A stretch of 39,112 nt of DNA from a virus. The position numbers were made by a program, and so were the translations under genes. The DNA lies in IMG/VR virus record IMGVR_UViG_3300040808_002028, positions 1 to 39,112 of that record. The stretch is one strand, 5' to 3'. Positions within the stretch are counted from its first letter, which is position 1. Every line of letters starts with the position of its first letter. The notes beneath the pieces are model-generated. The model worked only from the letters and a program-made list of their open reading frames with translations. It made no database searches and was not told the DNA's origin. Positions 7,302 to 16,745 of this stretch are shown one piece after another.

Positions 7302-7601
7302 TTAACAGTTCCACTTTCTTAAAGACTTATTAATTCTACTATTAGGATCGTTTGCAGTCTTTGCTGAGGTTAATTTACGTTTCATACCCATCATACGAGA
7401 ACAAAATGATTTACGTCTAGCAGCAGCTTTTCCACCTTTCTTTAACTTACTTGGCTTAGTAGTAACAGCCATCTTCAACTTACTACCTGGATTTTCTTTA
7501 CGGTAAGATTCCACCCCTTTACGATTTAGTCCGCCACTAGGGCTCTTACCTTCCTTTCTTTGCCATGCTGCACTTTTAGCTGCTTTACGTATATCACTCA
7601 T
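7302..7601 (-). CDS. Conserved basic phage protein (DUF6321-like)
   Basis: 99 residues, strongly basic. N-terminal AWQRKEGKSPSGGLNRKG and C-terminal ARRKSFCSRMMGMK plus NDPNSRINKSLRKWNC are blocks I recognise from a conserved family in marine-type podoviruses, usually encoded beside virion genes; the DUF number is from memory. Function unknown. Charge suggests DNA contact, perhaps inside the virion. The ATG shares a base with the stop of the large ejection-type protein. Confidence 0.65.
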   Translation of the reverse strand: MSDIRKAAKSAAWQRKEGKSPSGGLNRKGVESYRKENPGSKLKMAVTTKPSKLKKGGKAAARRKSFCSRMMGMKRKLTSAKTANDPNSRINKSLRKWNC

Positions 7602-9769
7602 TAGATCCTCGGTTTTTTAACTTTATCTTTTATTCTTTTATGTTTAAATACTTGTTCTATAGAAGGAGGTTCATTAGTCAACATACCTGTAGGTATTGTC
7701 ATATTTTGATTAAAATCTAGTGTAGCATCTCTTTTTGCTCTAGGTTTTAATTTACTAATATAAGATTGTACAGCAGCCTTATCTTGCTCTGTAACAGCCT
7801 TACCATTCCAGCCTAAACCAGGCATTAAGAATTTATTTAGTTCAGGAGTTTCTAAAATTAATTTAGCTACTACATCAGCATTTTCACTTCTAAAAGCTTC
7901 TTCTAAAGTATCTCTTAATTCAGGATTAATATCATTAGCTACAGTTAATAAAGAATCTTTTCTAGCTATTAAATCTCCATTAGTTCTATTTAATGGTTGT
8001 TCTCCTAAATCTACTTCAGCACCTAAAGTTAATACATTTTCATAAAATTCTTGACTAGATACATCCGAAGCTACTGCTATAGTTTCTAATCTTCTAGCAT
8101 ATTTACCAGGATTCTTTTTAGCCGCATCTACTATTCTATGTAAACCTAATGTAAAAGCTTTATTTACTCTAGGGTTAGATGCTAAGATAGCTAAGGCACC
8201 AATTGTAGTACCTGCTGTACTTGGCTCTACTCCAAAAGCATATCCAGCAGTAGCAGCACCGATTGTCATCTTACCCCAACTATCTCTAAATAACTTATTA
8301 AAAGTTTTTACCCCTGTAGAATTTTCTACTCTATCTAATAATAACTTATCTACATTTACTAAATCTCTATATTTTTGAGCAGAATTTCTATATAGATCAT
8401 ATAGCTCAGCATTTTCTCCACCTAATTTATGAGAAACTCTTTTTACTTGCTTATCTACAAAATGATGTACTTCATCTCTAATTCTTTTTAAATGATATGC
8501 TTCTTGAGATACTTTACCTTTTTCTACAATAATCTCTCCAATCTCATCACTTATTTGATTTTTATAACTAACTAAATCAGATAGACTCCAATCCTTTAAA
8601 ATTCTTTTAGGAACTTCTATAGGCTCTTGTCCAACATCTACTCCCATCGCTGGTTTAGACATTTTAATAGTTGCTCCAGATGGATCATCCATAAAAAATT
8701 CTTCATCCAATTTTTGTTTTAATTTATTCTTTAATTTTAATAATTTTTTAGAAGATATTTTAGCTTCATCTGCTGGAATCTCATCTATAACTCTTCTATT
8801 TAAAGTAGATATTAATCCATTTACATCTGATTTTTGTAATATACCTGTTTCCTCTATAGATGAAACTATTTTACCTAAATCTTCACCTGTATCTAATAAA
8901 GATTTGTGAACAGATTGTAAAGCGGTTTCTGTATTATCCCAGCTCTTTAAAACATACTCTCCATCTTTATCTACATAATCAGACATTCTTTCAAAGAATT
9001 TTGCATGATCTTCTTTTTTTCTAATATTAAACATTTTATTAAATGTTTTAGTTTCATCTGATAAAAATTCTATTAGAGCTGTAGGAGCTACTTTATCTTT
9101 AGCAAATCCTACAACAGCTCCTCCAGTTTTAGTAACTCCTTCTATTATCCCTGCTGCACTCGCCGTAGATTCAGCACCTTCTAAACCTGCTTGAAATCTT
9201 CCACCAATGGTTTCCGCATTACTTATTCCAGAACCATGTATAAAACCTTCAGCCCCTGCTAAAGATAATCTTCCTACTAAAGATTTTGTTACCTGAGGAG
9301 CAATACCTCCTACCAAAGATCCTGAACCAAGTGTACCTAAAACTTGACCTGCTGCAAAAGCATTAGGATTTTTTTCTTTTAATTCTTTAATACCTCTGTC
9401 AAAAGCAGAATGTACTTTATTATAGTTTTCTTTCCAAGTTGGTAGGAAATTATCAAATCCTGCCATACCTTGCTCAGCTAATTGTTTCTTTGTATTTTCT
9501 ATAGTTTGTGCTGTAGCAATGGCTGCTGAAGTAATCTCATCTCCATAGCCTAGGCTAAGACCCTCTCCAAGACCTAGCATCGCAGCTCTATTATCATCAT
9601 GGATATTTTTAATTTGTTCAGATTGTAATTCTTCAGATGTAGCTTGATCATACATAGCTTGAGTATTTTTAACATTACCTTCAAGAGCTTGTATAACTAT
9701 TTGTTGCTCTTCTTTAGAAAGCTGGTCAAACTCTTCATCTGTCATTTGATTAATTTTTTCTAAATCCAT
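7601..9769 (-). CDS. Large internal/ejection virion protein
   Basis: 722 residues, last and largest of the run of ejection-type genes between nozzle and lysis cassette. Residues about 60-235 are Gly/Ala-rich with hydrophobic helices (LGLGEGLSLGYGDEITSAAI; AAGQVLGTLGSGSLVGGIAP; STASAAGIIEGV), then long charged helical regions, and another Ala/Gly-rich stretch near 500-540. Such amphipathic proteins are carried in the podovirus head and form a channel across the host envelope during DNA entry. No lytic transglycosylase motif seen. Assignment rests on position, size and composition. Confidence 0.6.
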   Translation of the reverse strand: MDLEKINQMTDEEFDQLSKEEQQIVIQALEGNVKNTQAMYDQATSEELQSEQIKNIHDDNRAAMLGLGEGLSLGYGDEITSAAIATAQTIENTKKQLAEQGMAGFDNFLPTWKENYNKVHSAFDRGIKELKEKNPNAFAAGQVLGTLGSGSLVGGIAPQVTKSLVGRLSLAGAEGFIHGSGISNAETIGGRFQAGLEGAESTASAAGIIEGVTKTGGAVVGFAKDKVAPTALIEFLSDETKTFNKMFNIRKKEDHAKFFERMSDYVDKDGEYVLKSWDNTETALQSVHKSLLDTGEDLGKIVSSIEETGILQKSDVNGLISTLNRRVIDEIPADEAKISSKKLLKLKNKLKQKLDEEFFMDDPSGATIKMSKPAMGVDVGQEPIEVPKRILKDWSLSDLVSYKNQISDEIGEIIVEKGKVSQEAYHLKRIRDEVHHFVDKQVKRVSHKLGGENAELYDLYRNSAQKYRDLVNVDKLLLDRVENSTGVKTFNKLFRDSWGKMTIGAATAGYAFGVEPSTAGTTIGALAILASNPRVNKAFTLGLHRIVDAAKKNPGKYARRLETIAVASDVSSQEFYENVLTLGAEVDLGEQPLNRTNGDLIARKDSLLTVANDINPELRDTLEEAFRSENADVVAKLILETPELNKFLMPGLGWNGKAVTEQDKAAVQSYISKLKPRAKRDATLDFNQNMTIPTGMLTNEPPSIEQVFKHKRIKDKVKKPRI

Positions 9770-9782
9770 GTTGGTTCCTTAC

Positions 9783-10598
9783 TTATTTTGCCCTGGCTTT
9801 AAATCTATCTAATTGACTCTTAGATGTTTCTAATTTATTTCCTATAATATTTGTTTTAGGTATTTCTTGAATAAGTTTTCTAGCTAAATCTGCTTTCAAA
9901 GGCTGTCCTTTAGCAATAGCATTTAAGAACTCTTGTCCACCTACAGCCATCAAATGTCTAAAAGCTTTTAACTTAGATTTAAATCTCTCATCATCATCCG
10001 TTACATTAGGAATAGCACTCATTAAATCTTTTCTTTCAGCATCACTAACAGCAGTACCAGACATTGCTTTTCTATAGTTAGCATTTACAATTGTAGAAGC
10101 TGATTTTAACTGATCAAAAGCCTGAGTATCACCAAGACCAGTATAAGATTGAATAGCTTGAAATCTAGATGCTAACGGTCCTGTATCTACCTCACTAGAT
10201 AATTTTTCCATAATATCTAAATTAGCTAAAACAGTATCTACTGATGCTAGTTTTTCAGTTTGTTTACCAGTTAAAGAAGCTGCTTCAGTTAATTTTGCTT
10301 CTTGTCCTTTTACTCTTCTTTGTTCAGCCTTTTCTTTTAGAGCTAATTCTTCTTCACGCATCTTTAACTTTTGTAACTGAAGATCTACAGTGTTAGAAAC
10401 TCTTTCTTGACGTTCTACCATAGCTTGTTTATTTAATTCTAATTGCTCATCAGCTCTTTTTTGATTTAAAGCAGTATTGTATGCTTTATATGCTTCCATA
10501 GGATCTTTAGAAGATAAAGACGCTACAAGAGCTGGTCCCATATATTGCAATGCTTCTTTCAATGATTCTTTAAATCCTGGTTTCTTATTATCTTCCAT
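9783..10598 (-). CDS. Ejection-type/internal virion protein, coiled coil
   Basis: 271 residues. Residues 40-115 form a Gln/Glu/Lys-rich coiled coil; 130-245 contain SRFQAIQSYTGLGDTQAFDQ and the block SGTAVSDAERKDLMSAIPN, a pattern I associate with DNA-injection/internal proteins of many phages. Neighbour of other internal proteins on the same strand. Specific role not determined. Confidence 0.55.
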   Translation of the reverse strand: MEDNKKPGFKESLKEALQYMGPALVASLSSKDPMEAYKAYNTALNQKRADEQLELNKQAMVERQERVSNTVDLQLQKLKMREEELALKEKAEQRRVKGQEAKLTEAASLTGKQTEKLASVDTVLANLDIMEKLSSEVDTGPLASRFQAIQSYTGLGDTQAFDQLKSASTIVNANYRKAMSGTAVSDAERKDLMSAIPNVTDDDERFKSKLKAFRHLMAVGGQEFLNAIAKGQPLKADLARKLIQEIPKTNIIGNKLETSKSQLDRFKARAK

Positions 10599-10607
10599 TT
10601 TATTCCT

Positions 10608-11378
10608 CTAAACTTTCTTTGCTAATTCTTCGCCTATTCTTCGTTGTTCAGCTAAATTAAACATTTGTAAAGCTATATTTGCTCTCTGAGTATCAAACTC
10701 CATTTGTCGTTGTCTATCTTGTGAAGCTATATCGATTTCTAATTGAGCTAATCCTGCTTTACCAGCTTCTGCTCTTCCTCTACTTGCTTCTTTACCTGCT
10801 TCAACTTGAGCAGCCTGTTGCATTAATGCTCCCATTTGAGCTTTTTTAGCAGCCTCTAACCTTTGACCACCTTTTAAAGCAGAGGTTCCTCCACCGGCTC
10901 TTCTAGCTTGTTCTGCTAATGCTTGTCTTTTAGTTCCTGTTATAGCTTCTAATTCAGAAGAAGTATATCCTTTAGATTGATCTTCATAAGATTGAAGTAT
11001 ATCTGAATAGTAATCTCTAACACTCCCAGGACGTTCTCCAGCTAATACATCTAATATATTTTGTCCAGACTCTAATCCTAAAGATTGTCCTAGTCCAGTC
11101 ATAAAAGCGTCTCCTTCTACATTAAATGTTCCAGAACCTACTTGAGGAGGTATTATACTCCCAGACGCTGCTCCAGCCTGTTGTTCAAATTCCTGCTTCT
11201 TTTTCTTTTTATCTGCCTCCATTTTAATAGCCTGGTCCTCAGCAAATGAAGATACGTTAGAGGACGCAGAAGAAGAATCAACAGGTAAAGGTGTGAGACT
11301 AGGTCTAGATGAAGAAGAAGTTGTTCCTTGTCCAAATAAATTATTCAAATATTCTGATGCTTTTTTAGGATCTAACAT
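10608..11378 (-). CDS. Ejection-type/internal virion protein, Ser- and Ala-rich
   Basis: 256 residues. N-terminal Ser-rich low-complexity segment (20-45), Lys cluster near 58, then Gln/Ala/Gly/Arg-rich helices (QALAEQARRAGGGTSALKGG) to the C-terminus. Composition and placement in the run of internal proteins support a head-internal or ejection role. No enzymatic motif. Confidence 0.5.
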   Translation of the reverse strand: MLDPKKASEYLNNLFGQGTTSSSSRPSLTPLPVDSSSASSNVSSFAEDQAIKMEADKKKKKQEFEQQAGAASGSIIPPQVGSGTFNVEGDAFMTGLGQSLGLESGQNILDVLAGERPGSVRDYYSDILQSYEDQSKGYTSSELEAITGTKRQALAEQARRAGGGTSALKGGQRLEAAKKAQMGALMQQAAQVEAGKEASRGRAEAGKAGLAQLEIDIASQDRQRQMEFDTQRANIALQMFNLAEQRRIGEELAKKV

Positions 11379-11393
11379 TATTTTTCCTTATAC

Positions 11394-12341
11394 TTATTTA
11401 TTTATTATTGCGCCTTTCATAGCCGCTTGTCTAGCAGTTTCCGTAATTCCTTCTAAGCCAATTGCAGTCCTAGCTTGACGTTTCTTATATTGTTCTTTAG
11501 CTTTTATATCACTATCTAATACTTCACTTTTCAAAGAGGCTAATGCAGATCTAGCTGCATCTCTTTCTTGAATAGCTGATTCTGTACCTGCTAAAGATTT
11601 CATTCCAATAGCTTTATTAGCTTCAGCTCTCATAGAACTTTGTTGTCCTACAGTAACTGAAGAATCGCCTCCTGCACTAGCTGCTCCTAAAATACCTTGT
11701 CTAGCTCTATTAGCTAACATGGATCTAGTAGCATCTGGACCTATTGGAGCATCATCTCCAGTCATTTTTAATGACAAATCAGCTACTCTTTGTTGAACAG
11801 CAGGATTTTTACTTAATTCTTCTGGAACTTCTCCCATTAAATTTTGAAGAACAACAGCTTTTCTTCTTCCTTCTATACCTTCAAAAGGACCTTTTTTAAT
11901 TTTGGCTTTTTCTGCTTCTGATAATCCTACAGTCTCTTGCAATCCTTTAGTTACCTCAGCACTTTTATTATTTAATACAGTAGTTTTTCCTTGTTCAGAA
12001 ATATTTACTAAATTATCAATTTGTCCCTTATCTAAAAGTTTTTTTGTAAAATCACTATTTTTAATCTCATTTTGAATTTTTTGGACTGCTGCCATATCGT
12101 TTGCTGCTATAGCTTTTTCTAAATCTTTATTATATTTATCTAGTAATCCTTTTCTAGCACTGTCAAGATTTTTATGCTTGACTCCATCAATCTCTATATA
12201 ATCTTTTCCGCCTAGTAGATCTTTTATGACAAAATCTTCTACTCCTCCTGCAAGATCTCCAATAAAACCTCCTACTACATCTACAGTTCCTCCAACCACA
12301 TCTCCGAAAAAATTGCCAATATCATCTAAACCCCAACCCAT
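11394..12341 (-). CDS. Ejection-type/internal virion protein with Gly-rich amphipathic N-terminus
   Basis: 315 residues. The first 40 residues repeat a Gly-Val-Asp-Phe pattern (GNFFGDVVGGTVDVVGGFIG), an amphipathic membrane-active-looking segment. The remainder is helical with Ala/Arg/Gly-rich sections (MLANRARQGILGAASAGGDS). Consistent with a channel-forming internal protein released at infection. Function inferred from context. Confidence 0.5.
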   Translation of the reverse strand: MGWGLDDIGNFFGDVVGGTVDVVGGFIGDLAGGVEDFVIKDLLGGKDYIEIDGVKHKNLDSARKGLLDKYNKDLEKAIAANDMAAVQKIQNEIKNSDFTKKLLDKGQIDNLVNISEQGKTTVLNNKSAEVTKGLQETVGLSEAEKAKIKKGPFEGIEGRRKAVVLQNLMGEVPEELSKNPAVQQRVADLSLKMTGDDAPIGPDATRSMLANRARQGILGAASAGGDSSVTVGQQSSMRAEANKAIGMKSLAGTESAIQERDAARSALASLKSEVLDSDIKAKEQYKKRQARTAIGLEGITETARQAAMKGAIINK

Positions 12342-12343
12342 AG

Positions 12344-12649
12344 TTACCTCATAAAAGTTACATTAACTGTAACAGTTTCATTTCCATTATTTTTAAAATA
12401 CAACGCAGATCTAGTCCACGGAGTATCTCCTTTAGTAATTAATCCATTTCCTGATTGTGAGGTAATTATATATTTAGTGGGAATATAAGTCAACTTATTT
12501 CGCACAGTTACCTCACTGTTGGACGGAATTTCAATACCTTCTATATCTATCGCTTCAAAGTTTTCTTGAAAGTTAAGCTTTTTCAAACCTACGTTAAGAC
12601 TCCTAACTAAGGCTATTAAATCTCTAGCTCCATCTAAGGCAAACTTCAT
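12344..12649 (-). CDS. Small conserved virion protein, 101 aa
   Basis: A compact beta-rich protein: IEIPSNSEVTVRNKLTYIPT, YIITSQSGNGLITKGDTPW, ALYFKNNGNETVTVNVTFMR. The pattern of a strand-loop-Trp-strand ending in VTFMR recurs in small proteins next to podovirus nozzle genes; the molecular role is unknown to me. Overlaps the nozzle gene by 4 nt (ATGA). Confidence 0.6.
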   Translation of the reverse strand: MKFALDGARDLIALVRSLNVGLKKLNFQENFEAIDIEGIEIPSNSEVTVRNKLTYIPTKYIITSQSGNGLITKGDTPWTRSALYFKNNGNETVTVNVTFMR

Positions 12650-15126
12650 TCTTTAATCTCCGGTTGATATGGAGAAGCAATTTCTATAGCCGTTCCAGAT
12701 ATTAATATATTTTCATTTATAGTGTTATTTTCAAAGTGAAGAGCTAATGATTTAGCTTTACCTAATAATTTAGTTACAATACCTTCTTGTCCTTGAGAAC
12801 CCCAGAAAAACTCTCCCCAAGAATTTTGTCCCCAGCCTCCAATAGAACCAGAATCTAATTCTATAGGACCGTATTCAAATCCAGTAAAGTTTTTTCTTAA
12901 ATATAATTGTAACTTAAAGGCATCTCCTTCAAACTCACTATTTGTATCTGTTATAAATACTTTTAATCTTAAATATTTTTTAAATAAACTAGCATTACCT
13001 AAAGAATCCCAGGCAGTTATAGCTACAAAATCAATAGCTTTGTTATGGTCTGAGTAATCAGATTTATCTCCTCTAGATTTAATTTTATGTAATCCTACAT
13101 TAGCACCTGATCTAGATATAAAGAATGTTTCTTTATCGTGTCTAACTACACCGCCTGACATATCTATATTATCCCATTCTATCCATGCATTAACATTTAT
13201 ATCCAATACATATATTACTGGATCTAGTCCTTCTACTGGAATACAAAATCCAATTATATCATCATCTGCTGAAAAAAATGAAACAGATTTACTTCTTTCT
13301 AATTGTTTATTATTTAATAATGGTTTTATTACTTGACTTAGTTCTTTAGGATATGCTAAGGATTTACTGATACTATGTATACCTTCATCAGCTATAAATA
13401 AAAGATTACCTTCTAATTCCTGTATTGAACTATTAGAAAAAGCCCCTATTTCACCTTGCTTAGAAACCACGTCCTTCCTTAGGGCTTGAACACCCGGAGT
13501 AGTTATATCTCCAGTTAAGTAAGAAATAGTGTTTTCATGGAATATGTATAGAGAATCTTGTAAAGATTTTACACCTGTAATAGGTCCACCTGCAACACCG
13601 TCTATAATAACATTGTTTGCTGGGGTAAAATATTCATTACCAATTTCACCTGTAACAGTGTTAAAATCAGGTAAGCTATAATTAACTTCTGTAGGATAAT
13701 TTATATTACCAGATATAACTAAGGATCCCTGATGGATTGTAACATAAGCTCCCTTAGGCGGAAGATCATGCCTACCTTCTGGGTAATCTCCTGGAACAAT
13801 AAAATCATTTAGAGTAATATCTTCTTCTCCAGCAGCTATAGTCAAATTATCATCATTACCTAAATAATCTACAAAGTAATCTCCTCCTGAAGAGTTATTA
13901 GAAATTGCATTAGCATTTAATATGTTTGTAGAAGTAAAATTAACAGCGCCTTGAACTATTGCTGCAAAATCAGTGTTTGACATACTAACCGTTTGAGTAG
14001 GTAGATTTGCATCAGTTAATTTATAATAATTATATGCATATTTATCAGAATCACTAATAGGCACTGAAGTTCTATATATTTCTATTTGTAAGTTTGAATT
14101 ATTTATGTCAAAGCCTGAGCCAGGTTGTAAGCTAGGTAAATTAACTTTTATAAAATGATGATCATGAGTATTATCATTACCTGGAGTAAATGGCTCTGAA
14201 GGATTAGATCTTATTGTATTTCCTTGCGCATCTGTATATTTATACACAACCATGTAATATACCGATGTATTATTATTAGGTCCTGTAAATACAGAAGAAT
14301 TTTGATTTACATTAAATTCTATTAACGAAGCAGAAGCTCCTGTAGGAGTAGGTAATCCAGCTCTATATATTTTAGAACCGTCATACTTCATTATCTCGTC
14401 GTAACCCGAACCAAAATATATTACATTATTTGCAATAGCTGTTGATATAGGGTTAATATATGTCCCACCTTGTTTTTGAGCCCAGGTTTGTGAAAAAGGA
14501 GCATAAGAGACATCTCCATTAGTAACTTGACTAGACTGGTAAAAATGAGAAGAAAAAGTATCTACAGTGTTAACTGAATCTCCTTTTATAAACTCCGTAT
14601 CAAAAGGTTCTATAAAAGCTGCTGGATGAGAACTAGTACTATTTATTGACATGGCTAAATCTGCTGGTAAGCTAGATAAAGCTACAGATAAATCATTTAT
14701 ACTTATATCAGTAACATTTGTAGTAGAAGCTAATCCATCTCCTAAATTTATTTCTTGAAAGTTTCCTGTAATAGCGTCTCTTACTGTAAAAATTAAATTA
14801 CCTTCTTCATTTGGTAATAAAGATATAACTAATGTTTTATCTAATATAGTTGAAAATATAATTTCTGTTTTATTAAATACAGATAAATTTTCATCTATAG
14901 CTAACAATTCATATTGAGATTTACCTCTATAAGAAGCAATTCCTAATGCACCTTTATCTTCGTGTAAAGTAGCAAATCCTCTTCGTTTAGACAATGCTCC
15001 TGAAGAACGTAACTTAGCATTTGTTAGAGTAGAAAAGAAACCTGGTTTATCAATTAAATCAGATTTTCTTTTTTCTAATCCTTTAAATTGCTCTATGAAT
15101 TGTCGTATTTGATGCATTGTAGCCAT
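12646..15126 (-). CDS. Tail nozzle/stabilisation protein (T7 gp12 / P22 gp10-like)
   Basis: 826 residues, close to the 794 of T7 gp12. The N-terminus contains KRKSDLIDKPGFFSTLTNAK and GALSKRRGFATL, typical of nozzle proteins that begin with a Gly/Arg-rich loop, followed by repeated beta-propeller-like segments (YELLAIDENLSVFNK; NVIYFGSGYDEIMKYDGSK; LYIFHENTISYLTG; GNLLFIADEGIHSI). It would form the distal hexameric end of the short tail and hold DNA in until adsorption. It directly follows the adaptor gene, the conserved podovirus order. Assignment by size, order and repeat pattern. Confidence 0.7.
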   Translation of the reverse strand: MATMHQIRQFIEQFKGLEKRKSDLIDKPGFFSTLTNAKLRSSGALSKRRGFATLHEDKGALGIASYRGKSQYELLAIDENLSVFNKTEIIFSTILDKTLVISLLPNEEGNLIFTVRDAITGNFQEINLGDGLASTTNVTDISINDLSVALSSLPADLAMSINSTSSHPAAFIEPFDTEFIKGDSVNTVDTFSSHFYQSSQVTNGDVSYAPFSQTWAQKQGGTYINPISTAIANNVIYFGSGYDEIMKYDGSKIYRAGLPTPTGASASLIEFNVNQNSSVFTGPNNNTSVYYMVVYKYTDAQGNTIRSNPSEPFTPGNDNTHDHHFIKVNLPSLQPGSGFDINNSNLQIEIYRTSVPISDSDKYAYNYYKLTDANLPTQTVSMSNTDFAAIVQGAVNFTSTNILNANAISNNSSGGDYFVDYLGNDDNLTIAAGEEDITLNDFIVPGDYPEGRHDLPPKGAYVTIHQGSLVISGNINYPTEVNYSLPDFNTVTGEIGNEYFTPANNVIIDGVAGGPITGVKSLQDSLYIFHENTISYLTGDITTPGVQALRKDVVSKQGEIGAFSNSSIQELEGNLLFIADEGIHSISKSLAYPKELSQVIKPLLNNKQLERSKSVSFFSADDDIIGFCIPVEGLDPVIYVLDINVNAWIEWDNIDMSGGVVRHDKETFFISRSGANVGLHKIKSRGDKSDYSDHNKAIDFVAITAWDSLGNASLFKKYLRLKVFITDTNSEFEGDAFKLQLYLRKNFTGFEYGPIELDSGSIGGWGQNSWGEFFWGSQGQEGIVTKLLGKAKSLALHFENNTINENILISGTAIEIASPYQPEIKE

Positions 15127-16044
15127 TTATATACTCCAGTCTTCCCAGCTATTTAGTTGTGGAATCATTTGTACATCGTCGCTAATCATCGCATACGATT
15201 TAATTATTTCAGCTTTCATTCGTTCTAGTTCAACTACGGCTTCTTGAGAGTCCATTGAACTATCTCTTTTTAATATTTTCCATGCGCAATAAGAGATTAT
15301 ATATCTTTCTACTGATCTATCAAAATCACCATGGGTAGAAGTATCTTTACCTCCAACTATGTAAGAACCGCTTGGAATCGTTACACTAGCTGAGGTTGCA
15401 CCTAGTTCTAAGGTTGTATTAGTAACCTGTACTAAAGGAATGTTAGCTAATATAGTAGTTCCTTCTTTATCTACAATACATACGTAATCATGTTCTTGTA
15501 AAGATTCTGTTTCTGTAGAAGTAGAAGCATTATTTAAAGATGCTGTAACAGATGCTGTAGTAGATGTAGTAAATTGAGTATCTATCTCAGCCATTCTCAA
15601 ATCTACTTGTCTAACTCTTTTTACATAATTTATACGTAAAATACCTGCTGTCTGAGGTTGTGGACTAAGTAAGATTTGACCTGCTAATCTAACATAAGTA
15701 GAAGGGGATCCAGTTATTCCTGAATCTCTTCTTTTTAAAGTATCTTCATCTAAAGTGTAAAAATCAGACTCTACTCCGGTAGCAGAATATTCTACGTTAT
15801 GTACTTTATTTCCTAAGTAACAGTCTGAAGGTAAGTCATATCTTTCTTGCCCAGGTGTTGTAGTTATAGTTGTTTCTTCCATAAATACACGAGGATGTTG
15901 GTGTACAATGGTTGCCTGTAACTCATGCTGAGCATCATTTATATATTGAATAAATTCAGAATCTTGAATACCAGTAAAGTCTGAGAAATCTTCATTCTCA
16001 GTTTGTTTTCTTACTTGGTCTATAAGGTATTTAATATATCTCAT
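15127..16044 (-). CDS. Head-tail adaptor protein (T7 gp11 / P22 gp4-like)
   Basis: 305 residues. N-terminal helices (IKYLIDQVRKQTEN; DSEFIQYINDAQHELQATI) are followed by TPGQERYDLPSDCYLGN and ILLSPQP, then a Thr/Ser-rich beta insertion (about 180-235) and C-terminal helices (ERYIISYCAWKILKRD). This matches adaptor proteins that sit under the portal. Placed immediately upstream of the nozzle gene. Confidence 0.7.
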   Translation of the reverse strand: MRYIKYLIDQVRKQTENEDFSDFTGIQDSEFIQYINDAQHELQATIVHQHPRVFMEETTITTTPGQERYDLPSDCYLGNKVHNVEYSATGVESDFYTLDEDTLKRRDSGITGSPSTYVRLAGQILLSPQPQTAGILRINYVKRVRQVDLRMAEIDTQFTTSTTASVTASLNNASTSTETESLQEHDYVCIVDKEGTTILANIPLVQVTNTTLELGATSASVTIPSGSYIVGGKDTSTHGDFDRSVERYIISYCAWKILKRDSSMDSQEAVVELERMKAEIIKSYAMISDDVQMIPQLNSWEDWSI

Positions 16045-16616
16045 TAGAAAGCTCCTGCAAGAGACTCTATAGCTCTTTGTCTAGCGGCTCCCTGAGATTC
16101 TAGTAAACTTAATTCTCTAGCTTTTCTTAATTCTTCTTTTCTCTTTCTTTCAGCTTCTCGCTGTGCTTTTTTAGCTTTTCTAGCATTAGCCATACCCATT
16201 AAAGCAGATCCTACCCCAACAGCTATACCTACTGGACCAGCCGCGGCTCCGCTTAACATTGTAGATGCAGATAGCCCGGTCATTGCTCCACCAATAATTG
16301 CTGATGAAGTGTCTTGGGCTTTTGACGTAGCTAAGGCTTGAAGACCTGTTGACATAAGTCCCTCAGAATCTCCAGTAAATTTAAGAGAACTATCAGAAGC
16401 AGGAGGTTTGATAGGTGCTGGTTTAGCTATATCTTCACTCTTCATTAATTCATGTTTAGCTACCTTATCTTTTTTATATGCTCCTAAAACTTTATCTGCT
16501 AAAGGAGTTTTAGATTTTTGTATTTTTTTCTTAGCTACTGCTTTAGCTAGGGCATTGGACGATTCTGATTGAACGCCTTCTGATCCTTTAGTCATTAAAT
16601 ATTCAGCATAGTTCAT
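16044..16616 (-). CDS. Internal/ejection-type virion protein with hydrophobic hairpin, 190 aa
   Basis: Basic N-terminal half with Lys-rich helices and a Pro linker, a Gly/Ala hydrophobic double segment at about 107-142 (SAIIGGAMTGLSASTMLSGA; AAGPVGIAVGVGSALMGMA) and a C-terminal Arg/Glu coiled coil. This head-internal, membrane-inserting layout resembles small podovirus ejection proteins. SD AAAGGA; the next gene starts at its stop. Confidence 0.55.
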   Translation of the reverse strand: MNYAEYLMTKGSEGVQSESSNALAKAVAKKKIQKSKTPLADKVLGAYKKDKVAKHELMKSEDIAKPAPIKPPASDSSLKFTGDSEGLMSTGLQALATSKAQDTSSAIIGGAMTGLSASTMLSGAAAGPVGIAVGVGSALMGMANARKAKKAQREAERKRKEELRKARELSLLESQGAARQRAIESLAGAF

Positions 16617-16617
16617 T

Positions 16618-16743
16618 TTAATATCCTTTCTTTTTTAACTTTTTTTTAGCTGCTGCTTTTTGCATGGATAAAGCAATAGCCACAGCCTGTTTTTGTGGTT
16701 TACCCTCTTTTTTTAATTTTTTTATCTTTTTACCTATATTCAT
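16618..16743 (-). CDS. Small basic peptide, 41 aa
   Basis: Lys-rich peptide with the core KEGKPQKQAVAIALSMQKAA, a pattern seen in a widespread family of tiny phage proteins (KxxKQAVAIALS), often near virion genes. It fills the gap between the tail fibre and ejection genes exactly (2 nt after the fibre stop, 1 nt before the next ATG). SD is weak, so translation probably depends on coupling. Possible virion DNA-binding peptide. Confidence 0.65.
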   Translation of the reverse strand: MNIGKKIKKLKKEGKPQKQAVAIALSMQKAAAKKKLKKKGY

Positions 16744-16745
16744 AA